Assembly (NCBI GenBank): GCA_029262995.1
Contig: JAJCYH010000020.1
Coordinates: 62,001-126,000, forward strand
Source of the DNA: Saprospiraceae bacterium
Lineage (GTDB): Bacteria; Bacteroidota; Bacteroidia; Chitinophagales; Saprospiraceae
Reading direction: 5' to 3'
Length of the DNA: 64,000 nt
Position numbers and translations under genes: made by a program. Shown in pieces: positions 44,016 through 54,182 of the stretch (positions within the stretch are counted from its first letter, which is position 1; every line of letters begins with the position of its first letter). Under the pieces are notes generated by a model, which was not told where the DNA came from, searched no databases, and saw only the letters and a program-made list of their open reading frames with translations.

Positions 44016-44585
44016 ATGAGTGAAATTAAGCGTTGTTCTTGGTGTTTGAAGGATAACTTATATATGGATTATCATGATAACGTTTGGGGCAAACCGGAGT
44101 ACAAGGATATAAAATTATTCGAATACCTTAACTTGGAAGGTGCCCAAGCCGGATTGTCTTGGCATACGATATTAAAGAAAATGGAAACCTATCATCAGGC
44201 ATTCGATGGTTGGGATCCAGAAAAAATGGTTCGATTTTCTGACAAGAAACTAATAGCTCTAGAAAGTAATCCAGGTATTATAAGAAATAAATTAAAGATT
44301 AAAGCTGCTATTGGCAATGCTAGGTCATTCTTAGAAATGAGAGCTTCTGGTTTAGACTTTAGTCATTATATATGGTCCTTTGTTGATGGGACTCCTATAG
44401 TGAACAACTTCCGTTCTATGAATGAAATACCAGCATGGACCTCTATCTCTCAAAAGATGAGTAAAGATCTTAAATCAAGAGGATTTAAATTTGTCGGCCC
44501 CACAATCACCTATGCTTTTATGCAAGCGGTAGGTCTTGTTAATGATCATATTTTAGATTGTGCTTATCGCAAAATTGATGATTAA
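44016..44585 (+). CDS. tag: DNA-3-methyladenine glycosylase I
   Basis: Tag excises 3-methyladenine from alkylated DNA. The 189-residue protein matches the E. coli enzyme in length. The zinc ligands are Cys7, His20, His178 and Cys182 (RCSWC; YHDNVWG; VNDHILDC), and the catalytic pocket Glu41 lies in LEGAQAGLSW. It stands 50 bases before dprA on the same strand and may be co-transcribed. Cytosolic. Confidence 0.96.
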   Translation: MSEIKRCSWCLKDNLYMDYHDNVWGKPEYKDIKLFEYLNLEGAQAGLSWHTILKKMETYHQAFDGWDPEKMVRFSDKKLIALESNPGIIRNKLKIKAAIGNARSFLEMRASGLDFSHYIWSFVDGTPIVNNFRSMNEIPAWTSISQKMSKDLKSRGFKFVGPTITYAFMQAVGLVNDHILDCAYRKIDD

Positions 44586-44634
44586 GATGTTTACTTAATT
44601 CCTTCTGAAACATAGAGACACTAAAAGCTGTCTT

Positions 44635-45744
44635 ATGTCAATAGAGGATGAAGAGTTGATATACAAATTGGCCCTTCACTTTATACCTGGAATTGGTGCT
44701 GTTCATGCAAAAAGCCTGATCAGCTATTTAGGTGGTGTGTCCGAAATTTTTAAGTCATCCAAAAAGAAGATTTTAGCAGTTCCAGGAATTGGGGCGCAGC
44801 GATGTAAGGCTATATTGGATGTTGAAAACTTAAAAAGAGCAGAAAAGGAATGTATAAACATCAGACGAAATGCTATTGATATCCTTTTCTATATGGATAC
44901 AAATTACCCTCAAAGATTAAAGCATTTTCCAAACAGTCCATTACTCATTTACAAAAAGGGAAATACTAAGCTAAATGCAAATCGTACAGTGGGTATAATC
45001 GGGACAAGGAGGCCTACGCCCTATGGGATAGAGCAATGCAAGTTTTTGATAAAGCAACTCAAGCCATTTGATGTAAATATTATTAGCGGATTGGCATATG
45101 GAATAGATACAATTGCACATAGAGCGGCTGTTGAAAATGACATCAGCACAGTTGCTATATTAGGCTCAGGAATTGATAATATTTATCCTGCATGCAATCA
45201 AAATCTAGCTTTGAAAATGATGCAAAAAGGCGGAATCATTTCTGAATTTGCGTTAAGCACTAAACCAGATAGAGAAAATTTTCCAAGAAGAAATCGGATC
45301 ATCGCGGCTTTATCTGATGTATTAATAGTGGTAGAGTCTGCTAAAAAAGGAGGGTCTATGATTACTGCTGAATTTGCTAATGAAATGAGTAAAGATGTCT
45401 TTGCTATTCCAGGCAAATTAGGAGAAGAGATGTCTGAAGGATGTAACCATCTGATAAAAACACATAAAGCACACTTGATAAGTGAAGTAAAGGACATCTC
45501 ATATATAGCGCAATGGGAATTTAAAAGCAGACAGGCAAAAATGCCATTTACTGCGACACTTACAGAAAGTGAAAAAGAAATATATCAAATTATCACCGAT
45601 CATAAATCTATTGGCTTGGACCATATCATAGTCAGGACAAATCAAAGTTTGTCCGATATTTCTTCAGTATTATTAAATTTAGAATTTAATGGTCTCATTA
45701 ATTCATTGCCTGGTAAAAAGTATATCTTGGCAAGCATATTTTAA
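44635..45744 (+). CDS. dprA: DNA-processing protein DprA/Smf
   Basis: DprA loads RecA onto incoming single-stranded DNA during natural transformation. The 369-residue protein has an N-terminal helix-hairpin-helix region (HFIPGIGAVHAKSLISYLGG), the Rossmann core (VGIIGTRRPTPYGIEQCKFL; SGLAYGIDTIAHRAA; PRRNRIIAALSDVLIVVE) and a C-terminal winged helix (about 300-369). All are typical. The presence of dprA alone does not prove competence. The phosphatase gene starts 10 bases downstream. Confidence 0.95.
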   Translation: MSIEDEELIYKLALHFIPGIGAVHAKSLISYLGGVSEIFKSSKKKILAVPGIGAQRCKAILDVENLKRAEKECINIRRNAIDILFYMDTNYPQRLKHFPNSPLLIYKKGNTKLNANRTVGIIGTRRPTPYGIEQCKFLIKQLKPFDVNIISGLAYGIDTIAHRAAVENDISTVAILGSGIDNIYPACNQNLALKMMQKGGIISEFALSTKPDRENFPRRNRIIAALSDVLIVVESAKKGGSMITAEFANEMSKDVFAIPGKLGEEMSEGCNHLIKTHKAHLISEVKDISYIAQWEFKSRQAKMPFTATLTESEKEIYQIITDHKSIGLDHIIVRTNQSLSDISSVLLNLEFNGLINSLPGKKYILASIF

Positions 45745-45754
45745 ATTTCTTAAG

Positions 45755-46864
45755 ATGATAAAAAGTTTTATTGCAATTGTAGGTCTAAGCTTCTTTTTGA
45801 CAACTTGTCAAACTACCAAAACGGTATATGTTGATAGGGGAAGTGAAAAGACGCAGGCTAAGAATATTATTTTCATTATTGGAGATGGTTTAGGAATTGG
45901 GCAGATATCTGCAGGCACTTATGTCAATAATAATTTCAGTTTCCTTGAGAGATTTCCAGTCACTGGTTTGCATAAACCCACTTGTTATGATAGTTTGATT
46001 ACAGATTCTGCAGCAGCAGCTACTGCTTTTGCCTGTGGGCAAAAAACGTATTATCATGCAATCGGGGTTGACAAGGATACTTTGCCTTTGGAAACTATTT
46101 TAGAAGAAGCGGAGAAGAAAGGATTAGCAACGGGCTTAGTAGCAACCTCTTCGATCGTACATGCTACACCGGCCTGCTTTATTGCACACAATGAGTATAG
46201 AAGAAACTATGAGGAAATAGCGGAAGATTTTTTAAAGACAGATATAGATTATTTCGTTGGAGGAGGAAAAAAATACTTTGATAGGAGAGCAAATGATGAT
46301 AGAAATCTTTTAAAAGAATTGGAGGCTAAGAACTATTACGTTGGAAATTATCTAGAGGAATTTTCAGAGTTTAAGCAGTCAATTGGCTATGATAAAAATA
46401 TTGCGTACCTAACATCTGATCTTGATCCTTTGCCTTTCGATCAGGGAAGAGATTATCTTATAGATGCTGCAATGACTGGTATTAATTACTTAAAGAACAA
46501 GTCTAACGATAAGGGATTTTTTATAATGATTGAAAGCTCACAAATTGATTGGGGAGGTCATTCCAATAATGCCGAGTATATCCTTTCGGAATTTAAAGAG
46601 TTTAATATGCTTTTAAAAGAAGTATTGGATTGGGCACAAAAAGATGGTGAGACCTTGGTTGTCGTAACTGGCGATCATGAGACCGGCGGCTTTACCATAC
46701 AGCCTGGGTCTACTATGGAAAAACTGAATACTGCTTTTACTACAACGAGGCACTCTGGTGATTTTGTTCCTGTTTTTGCATTTGGTCCTTCGTCAACATT
46801 ATTTTCAGGATTATATGAAAATACAGAAATCTATAACTTCATGCGCAGTGCCTACGGATGGTAA
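45755..46864 (+). CDS. Alkaline phosphatase, lipoprotein
   Basis: ATG 45755 gives a lipoprotein signal (MIKSFIAIVGLSFFLTTC, Cys18) and avoids overlap with dprA; a longer frame begins inside dprA. The 369-residue protein is a PhoA-superfamily enzyme: metal Asp in IIGDGLG, nucleophile Ser in DSAAAATAFACG, ESSQIDWGGHSNN, and the metal site GDHETGG. It releases phosphate from esters at the periplasm. Placement after dprA is probably not functional. No Pho regulator site was seen. Confidence 0.9.
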   Translation: MIKSFIAIVGLSFFLTTCQTTKTVYVDRGSEKTQAKNIIFIIGDGLGIGQISAGTYVNNNFSFLERFPVTGLHKPTCYDSLITDSAAAATAFACGQKTYYHAIGVDKDTLPLETILEEAEKKGLATGLVATSSIVHATPACFIAHNEYRRNYEEIAEDFLKTDIDYFVGGGKKYFDRRANDDRNLLKELEAKNYYVGNYLEEFSEFKQSIGYDKNIAYLTSDLDPLPFDQGRDYLIDAAMTGINYLKNKSNDKGFFIMIESSQIDWGGHSNNAEYILSEFKEFNMLLKEVLDWAQKDGETLVVVTGDHETGGFTIQPGSTMEKLNTAFTTTRHSGDFVPVFAFGPSSTLFSGLYENTEIYNFMRSAYGW

Positions 46865-46876
46865 AACTATTCTTTG

Positions 46877-48763
46877 CTAACGGTACATATTTGCTAAGTC
46901 GTTTCTTCCTATGGCAATATAAGCTTGCACTAATGCAGATCTTACCTTAGGGTTATTGGGTCTCAATTTATCCGCTAGCAGAAGATAATGGATTGCCCAG
47001 GTATACTTTTTTTCTTCTTGATAAAGGATTCTGGTTCCTACATCCAGATAAAATGCTGTTAATTCTTCAATATTATTCCCACGATCATTAAGGTATTTTA
47101 GATAAGTAGTGAGATAATCCACATCTGGTCTTTTCTGTATAGAAAGTTTAAAATTCTCTAATAACTTATTTATATCTCTATCATATTTATATTCTTCAGC
47201 AGAAATTCCTGATAGCATTAGATGTGCATTATAATATAATGGATAAATTTCTATAGCCTTCTCAGCATAGGGTCTAGCAAGCTCTAATAATTTTTTCTTT
47301 TCTTCTGAGTCTGTAATTTCTTTGTATCTGTTAAAATAGGCAGTCGCCATAAATGAATTGGCTCGTGCACTATTTTTGGAGACTTTTATAGCAGCTTGAT
47401 TTAATGTTAATTCACTTTCCCATACTGGAACACGGTCAATGGTTTTAAACCCATAAGCTGTAAATAAAGTGATGAATAGGACGAGAAAAATGATGTTGTT
47501 CTGCTTGATTTTGATTTTTGAAGTAATATTTTTCAACAGCTGTACGATGACCAGACATAAACCAAGAGAGGCCATAAAAACGAACCTTTCATTCATGAAG
47601 GTGCCGACATTAACAACAATGTTGGATACGATTGAAAGAGTAATCAGATAAAACCCCAAACCATAACTGATAAGTTTATTTTTCTTGAAGAAATAAACAA
47701 TGGCTCCTACCATTCCCAAATGTATAATCAGAGATAGCCACACTTGCCAATCAGAGAGATCCATAATTGGAATATGGTAAGGATAATAGTCATGCGTTAG
47801 TGCTATCGGTATAAAATTGAGTTTTAGGTAGGTTAATAAGGTAAACATAATAGTCGATAATCGCTCAATAGTATTCAACCCAATGAAAGGATTGTTCATT
47901 ATATCTGTCGATGGATTGTCAATCCAAAAATATCCCAATGCTTGTATACGAATAAAGAAATAGATAAGTGTAGTGGCTAATAGACTGCCGATTATTTTAA
48001 TGGATTTATTTGTATTCCAAGATCTGAATAGCAGTAATGAAAATGGAATAACAGCTAAAAAAGTAATTGTATTCTCTTTAGCTAATAAGCCTAGGAAAAA
48101 TACTGCAACCATGATAACAAGCGAAGTTATTCTTTGCTTGTCAAAATACTTTAAGGAATAGTACAAGCTCAGCATACTGAAAATAAAAGCTAGGATTTCA
48201 TCACGCCCTTTAATATTGGCTACAGCTTCTGTATGTATTGGATGAATAATAAACAACGCACAAGCCAAGAAACTCATAGAAACAAAAATCTGTTTAAGCG
48301 TTTTACTTTTCTCTTGAAATAATAACCTTAGACTGATAAAGGCAATAAAAACTGATAATCCATAAAGAATTATGTTATTGAGATGATAGACGAAAGCATT
48401 TAAACCAAAGATTTGATGTTCAATGGCAAAGCTGATCAAAGATAATGGACGGTATCTGCCTCCTTGAAGAATTTCTTTTTGTTCACCAAAATAACCTTGA
48501 AAACTATCTGTAGAAAGCAGCTGGCCTATGCCTTCTAAGCCTTTCTTGGTAAAGTTGTTTTCAGAAAGTACAATCTTATCGTCAAGAACAAATCCAAAGT
48601 TCAGTGATAAAAAATACAATAGAAATGAAGCCGAAAGGAATACGCCCAAGATGATTATGGACAGGTTGATAGTTAAGGGCTCGATTACGACAAGCTGTTT
48701 TTTCTTTGCTACGGATTGAATTGCTTGTGATACTTTTTCCTTTTTGTGTTTCTTCCTTGCCAT
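46877..48763 (-). CDS. TMTC-like multi-span membrane protein with C-terminal TPRs
   Basis: The 628-residue protein has a basic N-terminus, then about 10-11 helices (31-450) and a C-terminal TPR region (about 455-628; RPYAEKAIEIYPLYYNAHLM, AIHYLLLADKLRPNNPKVRS). The first periplasmic loop (FVLDDKIVLSENNF and GRYRPLSLISFAIEHQIFG) and HPIHTEAVANIKGRDEILAF are the pattern of TMTC/GT39-like glycosyltransferases, with acidic residues at the start of the loop. It may transfer a sugar from a lipid carrier to proteins. Substrate unknown. Monocistronic, convergent with the phosphatase gene. Confidence 0.8.
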   Translation of the reverse strand: MARKKHKKEKVSQAIQSVAKKKQLVVIEPLTINLSIIILGVFLSASFLLYFLSLNFGFVLDDKIVLSENNFTKKGLEGIGQLLSTDSFQGYFGEQKEILQGGRYRPLSLISFAIEHQIFGLNAFVYHLNNIILYGLSVFIAFISLRLLFQEKSKTLKQIFVSMSFLACALFIIHPIHTEAVANIKGRDEILAFIFSMLSLYYSLKYFDKQRITSLVIMVAVFFLGLLAKENTITFLAVIPFSLLLFRSWNTNKSIKIIGSLLATTLIYFFIRIQALGYFWIDNPSTDIMNNPFIGLNTIERLSTIMFTLLTYLKLNFIPIALTHDYYPYHIPIMDLSDWQVWLSLIIHLGMVGAIVYFFKKNKLISYGLGFYLITLSIVSNIVVNVGTFMNERFVFMASLGLCLVIVQLLKNITSKIKIKQNNIIFLVLFITLFTAYGFKTIDRVPVWESELTLNQAAIKVSKNSARANSFMATAYFNRYKEITDSEEKKKLLELARPYAEKAIEIYPLYYNAHLMLSGISAEEYKYDRDINKLLENFKLSIQKRPDVDYLTTYLKYLNDRGNNIEELTAFYLDVGTRILYQEEKKYTWAIHYLLLADKLRPNNPKVRSALVQAYIAIGRNDLANMYR

Positions 48764-48919
48764 AATTTTATTTCAAAAGCTGACACAAATTAAAATAAAA
48801 TAATATATAAATGATTGATAATCTTACAATATATAAGATAGTTCTATGATATTTGCATAATAATTCCAATCGTCATTCAAAGCTTTTATCTTTAGTCAAT
48901 CAATAAGTAATATAAGCAA

Positions 48920-49597
48920 GTGAATAAACTTTTTCTGGCATTAATAATATTCCTATCCAATCCAATGAACGCTCAACTCAATGTGAAGGTGGGATATGGA
49001 CTTGGTTTTTATCAAACAGGTCAGATGGATAAGCTATTCACTGATTTTAATAGTGCTAAGGATGTGGAGCTATCTGGTGGACTGGAACAACCGCTATCGG
49101 AATTAAAGGCGATGCATGGAATTCAGTTGGGATTAAGATATCAATTAAACAGACACCATACATTTGAATTGGGTTTGGATAACCAAAGTCAAAGCAAAGA
49201 GGCCTTAGGCGAAAATTTGGATCAATCTTTTTACCAACAAAAACTGTTTTTTTCTTCCAATCAAGTTTATTTGTCTTATCAGATGATTTTCAATTCTGTG
49301 GGGATGGGAATTGGTATAGGCAGTAGTACTTTTAAAATCAAGGATAATATAGCAACATCTGATATCAAGAAGACTCTGGTTGATGAACATCAATATATAC
49401 TTCGATTTAATTTGGCTTATTATTTTCCTGGAGACTCGAATGTAGGTTTTTCAATTCAACCATATTATCACTTAGCTATGGATGATATTTCGCTAAATGG
49501 ATTATCTAATGAATTGGAATTGGTTTCAAATGAAAATGCCAAAGCTTCGTTTTCAAACTTTGGCATTAGATTCATTTTTTATAATGGAGAAAAGTAA
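48920..49597 (+). CDS. Outer-membrane beta-barrel protein with GTG start
   Basis: The 225-residue frame opens with GTG at 48920. This start is needed for the signal peptide (MNKLFLALIIFLSNPMNAQ). The next Met would remove it. The mature protein alternates beta strands (VKVGYGLGFYQTGQ, GIQLGLRYQLNRHHTFELGL, FSNFGIRFIFYNGE) and resembles OmpW/OprF-size barrels. No family is assigned. Its stop is 3 bases from the convergent sucA stop. Confidence 0.78.
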   Translation: MNKLFLALIIFLSNPMNAQLNVKVGYGLGFYQTGQMDKLFTDFNSAKDVELSGGLEQPLSELKAMHGIQLGLRYQLNRHHTFELGLDNQSQSKEALGENLDQSFYQQKLFFSSNQVYLSYQMIFNSVGMGIGIGSSTFKIKDNIATSDIKKTLVDEHQYILRFNLAYYFPGDSNVGFSIQPYYHLAMDDISLNGLSNELELVSNENAKASFSNFGIRFIFYNGEK

Positions 49598-49600
49598 GTT

Positions 49601-52342
49601 TTAGATTCCTAGGGCTTTATTTACCAAATCTTCTTGTTGGGCGTCGTGGATTTTTTTGAATCCAGTGGCAGGACTTGCAGAGGCAGATCTTGAAATTACT
49701 TCAATATCCGTTTTTCTCCAATACCTAAGTAAAAAGCTCCAAGCTCCCATATTATTTGATTCTTCTTGAACCCAAAACTTAACAGCTGAATTATATTTAT
49801 TAAAGATATCATCCAATTGTTTTTGAGGAAACGGATATAACTGTTCGATTCTTACTATCGCTACATTGTCTTTTTTATGCTCAAGTTTTGCGTTAAGCAA
49901 ATCATAATAAACTTTTCCAGAGCACAAAAGCAACCTGTTTATCATTGATGCTTTTGCATCCGAATCGTCTATGACTTCTTTAAAAGCATTGTTGGTTGTA
50001 AAGTCTGAAATATCAGATACAGCCATTGGGTGCCTTAATAAAGATTTTGGAGACATCACAATTAAAGGCTTTCGTGTATCACGATCAAGCTGTCTTCTAA
50101 ATGAATGAAACAAGTTGGCAGGTGTTGTCATATTTACGATCGTCATATTAGCTTCAGCTGTCATCTGTAAATATCTCTCAAGACGAGCACTGGAGTGTTC
50201 TGGACCTTGCCCTTCATATCCGTGAGGAAGAAGCATAACTAATCCACTCATTCTTTGCCACTTACTTTCAGCTGCACTGATAAATTGATCCACTATTGTC
50301 TGAGCACCATTAGCAAAATCACCAAATTGTGCTTCCCATAAAACCAAAGTCTCAGGTGTTGCCAATGAATAACCATATTCAAATCCCAAAACAGCAAATT
50401 CAGACAACAAACTGTTAAAAATTCTCATCTTTCCTTGTTTAGGATCTAAATTGTCAAGTCTATTGTGTTTCGTAAATGAATTGGAATCGCTAAATATCAT
50501 ATGACGATGAGAAAAAGTTCCTCTTTTTACATCTTGACCACTCATTCGAATGTCTTTTTGATCTAGCAAGATGGAACCATAAGCTAATAATTCTGCCAAG
50601 GCCCAATCCAATTTGTTTTTTTCAAGAAGGGCATTTGTGTTTTTCAGAAGTCTTTTAACCTTAGAAAGTGGAATCATGTCCTGAGGAACTTCTGAGATAT
50701 GTTTCAATATTTTATTGACCTTAGTTTTGGAAATTCCAGTTTTAGGTGAATATTGGAAATCAGATTCATCGAATCTTCTGGTGAGTTTCCTCCATGCTTC
50801 TTCAGGTGATTGATATTCATAAGGAAGGCTATTTTGTTTAATTTGATTCAATCTGTCTTGTAGTAAATTCCAAAACTCTTCTTCCAGTTTGTTAGCAAGT
50901 TGACTTTCAACCTCACCGAGATTCATTAATTTTTTCAAATAAATCTCTCTAGGGTTGGGGTGTTTGTTGATCAACTCATACATTTCTGGTTGAGTAAATT
51001 TAGGATCATCACCTTCATTGTGACCATGTCTTCTATAGCAAACCATGTCTATGAAAACGTCATTATTGAATTTCTGACGGTATTCAGTTGCCAGTTCACA
51101 GGCATATAACACAGCTTCTGGATCATCACCATTTACATGGAATACTGGTGCCTGCACCAAAGAGGCCGCTGCAGAAGAATAAGTGGAAGATCTGGCATCA
51201 TCAAAATCCGTTGTAAATCCGATTTGGTTGTTAATTATAAAATGAATGGTACCGCCGGTATAATAGCCATCCAGTTGACTCATCTGAACAGTTTCATAAA
51301 CGACGCCTTGTCCTGCTACCGCTGCATCACCATGAATCAGAATAGGAAGTATTTTATCATAATCTGATTGATATAATATATCTGCTTTTGCTCTAGCAAA
51401 ACCTTCGACAACTGGGTTTACAGCTTCCAAATGTGATGGATTGGGCGCTAACTTAATATGTATTTTTTTTCCTGTAGGTGATTGATATTGAGATGAAAAG
51501 CCGAGGTGATACTTAACATCCCCATCTCCGAAACTTTGATCAGGGATAGAGTTGCCTTCAAATTCATTGAAGATATTCTCGTAGGTCTTACCCAGTATAT
51601 TTGCTAGAACATTAAGTCTTCCTCTGTGGGCCATTCCTAGCACAACCTCTTCTACGTTGCTTTCTGCTGCTTTGTTAATAATAGCATCTAAGGCAACAAT
51701 AGTTGATTCTCCTCCCTCGAGTGAAAATCTTTTTTGACCTACATATTTTGTGTGAAGAAACTTTTCAAAGATTACTGCACCATTAAGTTTGTCAAGAATT
51801 CTTTTTTTCTTGTCTAGGGCCAAACCAAAACTGCCAGACAAATCTCTACTTTCAATTTTATTCTTAAGCCACATCCTCTTTTCACGGTTTTCAATTTGCA
51901 AAAACTCAAAACCGATGTTGCCAGCATATATTTTTCTGCATCTGTCAATGATTTCATGAAGTGTCGCATTTGAAAGGCCTAATTCATTCCCGGCAATAAA
52001 CTTTTTTTCAAGATCTTGATCGGCCAAACCGTAATCAGCAAGCTTTAGATGAGGTTTTCTATCTCTTCTTTCTCGGATGGGATTTGTAGTAGAAAGGAGG
52101 TGACCCCTAGAACGAAAGCCATGAATGATAGAGAATACACCAAACTCACTTTCGGAAAAAGGAATAGCATTATTATCTAATGAAGGTGCGGAGCTATTAT
52201 CGGACTTACTTTCACCAAACTCAAATCCCTCAAAAAATACGCGCCATCCATCATCAACCGAATTTTCATCTTTGATATACTTTTTGTACATATCTTCGAT
52301 AAAACTAGGATGTGCATTAAATACATAGGAATAATCCTTCAT
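49601..52342 (-). CDS. sucA: 2-oxoglutarate dehydrogenase E1 component
   Basis: SucA decarboxylates 2-oxoglutarate with thiamine diphosphate in the TCA cycle, working with SucB (E2), which carries the lipoyl group made by the LipA enzyme of this window. The 913-residue protein shows the N-terminal E1 region (YKKYIKDENSVDDGWRVFF), HGDAAVAGQGVVYETVQMSQ, the ThDP/Mg site around VNGDDPEAVLYACELATEYR, GHNEGDDP, and the transketolase C-terminal part (LPHGYEGQGPEHSSARLERY). Length is normal. sucB is not adjacent here. Confidence 0.96.
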   Translation of the reverse strand: MKDYSYVFNAHPSFIEDMYKKYIKDENSVDDGWRVFFEGFEFGESKSDNSSAPSLDNNAIPFSESEFGVFSIIHGFRSRGHLLSTTNPIRERRDRKPHLKLADYGLADQDLEKKFIAGNELGLSNATLHEIIDRCRKIYAGNIGFEFLQIENREKRMWLKNKIESRDLSGSFGLALDKKKRILDKLNGAVIFEKFLHTKYVGQKRFSLEGGESTIVALDAIINKAAESNVEEVVLGMAHRGRLNVLANILGKTYENIFNEFEGNSIPDQSFGDGDVKYHLGFSSQYQSPTGKKIHIKLAPNPSHLEAVNPVVEGFARAKADILYQSDYDKILPILIHGDAAVAGQGVVYETVQMSQLDGYYTGGTIHFIINNQIGFTTDFDDARSSTYSSAAASLVQAPVFHVNGDDPEAVLYACELATEYRQKFNNDVFIDMVCYRRHGHNEGDDPKFTQPEMYELINKHPNPREIYLKKLMNLGEVESQLANKLEEEFWNLLQDRLNQIKQNSLPYEYQSPEEAWRKLTRRFDESDFQYSPKTGISKTKVNKILKHISEVPQDMIPLSKVKRLLKNTNALLEKNKLDWALAELLAYGSILLDQKDIRMSGQDVKRGTFSHRHMIFSDSNSFTKHNRLDNLDPKQGKMRIFNSLLSEFAVLGFEYGYSLATPETLVLWEAQFGDFANGAQTIVDQFISAAESKWQRMSGLVMLLPHGYEGQGPEHSSARLERYLQMTAEANMTIVNMTTPANLFHSFRRQLDRDTRKPLIVMSPKSLLRHPMAVSDISDFTTNNAFKEVIDDSDAKASMINRLLLCSGKVYYDLLNAKLEHKKDNVAIVRIEQLYPFPQKQLDDIFNKYNSAVKFWVQEESNNMGAWSFLLRYWRKTDIEVISRSASASPATGFKKIHDAQQEDLVNKALGI

Positions 52343-52537
52343 TCTTGCCTTTTTTATTCTGTTTCTACTTATTAAGGAATTAGTACGGTCTTTTGTTGAA
52401 AAAATTATACTGTATTATGATTATTTATTTTTTTTCGTAAAAACTCTTGGGTTTGCTTAAAAAAGAAGATGTTTGAGGTCTATTTATATAATATCTAGTA
52501 AGTATAAAATTAAACGTGAAATTATTACTTTTTCAGG

Positions 52538-52565
52538 TTTGTTTTAAAAATTTACGTTATTTTTG
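52538..52565 (+). promoter_or_regulatory. Promoter of rpsT
   Basis: TTTG (52538-52541) and TATTTTTG (52558-52565), 16 bases apart, fit the -33/-7 consensus of Bacteroidota. The rpsT ATG lies 25 bases beyond. Confidence 0.75.
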
Positions 52566-52590
52566 CACTCCAAAAAATTAAGAAAAGGAA

Positions 52591-52842
52591 ATGGCACATC
52601 ACGCATCGTCCAAGAAAAGAATAAGACAAGACGCTAGAATTAGACTACGTAATCGATATTACAAAAAGTCTACGCGTACTGCAATTGCTAAATTGAGAGA
52701 AATGACTGAAAAGAAGGACGCAGAAGGCTTTCTACCTGGTGTAATATCTCAAATTGACAAATTGGCAAAAACTAATAATTGGCATAAGAATAAGGCATCT
52801 AACCTTAAGAGTAAGTTGACTAAATTTGTCAACGCTATATAA
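52591..52842 (+). CDS. rpsT: Ribosomal protein S20
   Basis: The 83-residue protein is very basic (ASSKKRIRQDARIRLRNRYY) and helical to the end (WHKNKASNLKSKLTKFVNAI), the S20 pattern. It binds 16S rRNA near the base of the small subunit. Single gene with its own promoter and terminator; an A/G-rich leader (AGAAAAGGAA) precedes the ATG. Confidence 0.95.
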   Translation: MAHHASSKKRIRQDARIRLRNRYYKKSTRTAIAKLREMTEKKDAEGFLPGVISQIDKLAKTNNWHKNKASNLKSKLTKFVNAI

Positions 52843-52867
52843 CTTAGGCTAAACGAAATAAATTTAG

Positions 52868-52900
52868 AGATCGGTTAACATTGTATAACTGGTCTTTTTT
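52868..52900 (+). terminator. Terminator of rpsT
   Basis: Arms 52868-52877 and 52886-52895 pair over 10 bp with two wobbles, loop of 8 nt, followed by six T's. The T-run also contains the first base of the convergent MCE gene's stop. Confidence 0.8.
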
Positions 52901-53954
52901 ATTTGTCTTCCTCGATAAGTGCAGGATCGACTTCTGGATATTCATACTCTCTTGACTTTTTACCAAACAATCGGAAATATCTTCTTGGATTCAATCGAAT
53001 ATCCTGAATGAGTAAATCAAGATTTTTAGTAGTTGCTTCAATGTTGTTATACAGTTGATCGTCATGCATTAGTTTTCCAACAGTACCTTCACCTTCAGAG
53101 ATTTTCGCTAGAATTTCATTGAGTTCGCTAAGCGTAGTATTAGCTGCTGTCATAGTGCTTTCAGCAGTTTTTAATGTTGTTTCAGCTTGATCTAAAGTTC
53201 CATTGGCCCCTTTTATGGTTTCTGATAATTTCACTTCTTTTAAATCTGAAGTAACCTTAGAGAGATCTTCAAGCATCTTATTTACCTTGGTGTTGCTTTT
53301 TACCAATGTTCCTGTTAAAACAGAAATATTATCAAGCGTTTTCTCCATATTTCTCGAAGAATTCGCCATTAGAGAATTAAATTGTTGTGTAATAGTTGCT
53401 AGGTTCTCTAGTGTTGTTGCAAGATTTCTGATGCCTACATCAACAGCATCTTGGGAATCTGGATTACCTAATCCTCTAAGGGTAGAGTCAATTACGGATG
53501 TAATGACTTCCATTGATCCTTGTAATTCTTTCTGGTTTATCAAACTACCGATGATGCCTACAGTTACTCCTTTTAGCTCTGATTTATCTTCTGCACAGTT
53601 ATTTTCCACACACATTTTATCAAAATCCAGTTCAATGACCTTACCACCTAAGGCACTTGAAGGTTTTAACAGTGCAATTGTATAATTGGGGAGTTTAATT
53701 TCATTTTTAACAGTAAAATCAATTCTTATTCTTTGAACATCCTGAGGATCAGGACTTATTGATATTACAGTTCCTACTTCATAGCCATTGATTTGTACCG
53801 GTGTTGCAGTATTTACATCATGGACGTCGGTATAAAATGCATGGTAGGTATAATTGGCACTAAAAAGATTTTTGCCAGAAATAAATTTGTATCCCCATAT
53901 GGAAAGGGCTAGTGTAATGCCTGCAAACAGGGCTATTTGTACTTCTTTTTTCAT
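52899..53954 (-). CDS. MlaD/MCE-family lipid transport protein
   Basis: The 351-residue protein has an N-terminal helix (6-24), an MCE domain (about 38-118; TPVQINGYEVGTVISISPDP, LLKPSSALGGKVIELDF), and a long helical C-terminal region (about 150-335) that may form a needle or barrel. In other bacteria MCE proteins ferry phospholipids between the membranes. Its ABC partners (MlaE, MlaF) are not adjacent. A -7 element lies only 8 bases from the ATG. Confidence 0.9.
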   Translation of the reverse strand: MKKEVQIALFAGITLALSIWGYKFISGKNLFSANYTYHAFYTDVHDVNTATPVQINGYEVGTVISISPDPQDVQRIRIDFTVKNEIKLPNYTIALLKPSSALGGKVIELDFDKMCVENNCAEDKSELKGVTVGIIGSLINQKELQGSMEVITSVIDSTLRGLGNPDSQDAVDVGIRNLATTLENLATITQQFNSLMANSSRNMEKTLDNISVLTGTLVKSNTKVNKMLEDLSKVTSDLKEVKLSETIKGANGTLDQAETTLKTAESTMTAANTTLSELNEILAKISEGEGTVGKLMHDDQLYNNIEATTKNLDLLIQDIRLNPRRYFRLFGKKSREYEYPEVDPALIEEDK

Positions 53955-53961
53955 AGGTATG

Positions 53962-53969
53962 CAAAGCTA
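53962..53969 (-). promoter_or_regulatory. Promoter -7 element close to the MCE start
   Basis: TAGCTTTG on the minus strand matches TAnnTTTG, with 7 bases between it and the ATG. A transcript starting from it would be leaderless or almost so. Confidence 0.5.
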
Positions 53970-54182
53970 TATTTTATTGCTAATAATATCTATTTATTGA
54001 ATTAAATGATTTTATTTTAGCTCAATAAAACTATTTTTTGATGTGATTTTAACAATAAATTGAGGTTTTATGTGCCCAAATCCAAGAACAGTTTGGTTTT
54101 TAAGAGCTCTTTGACATTTTTAACATTGTAATTACAGCATAGATTAGTCATTTTTACGTTTCATTATACTAATTCTATCTTT

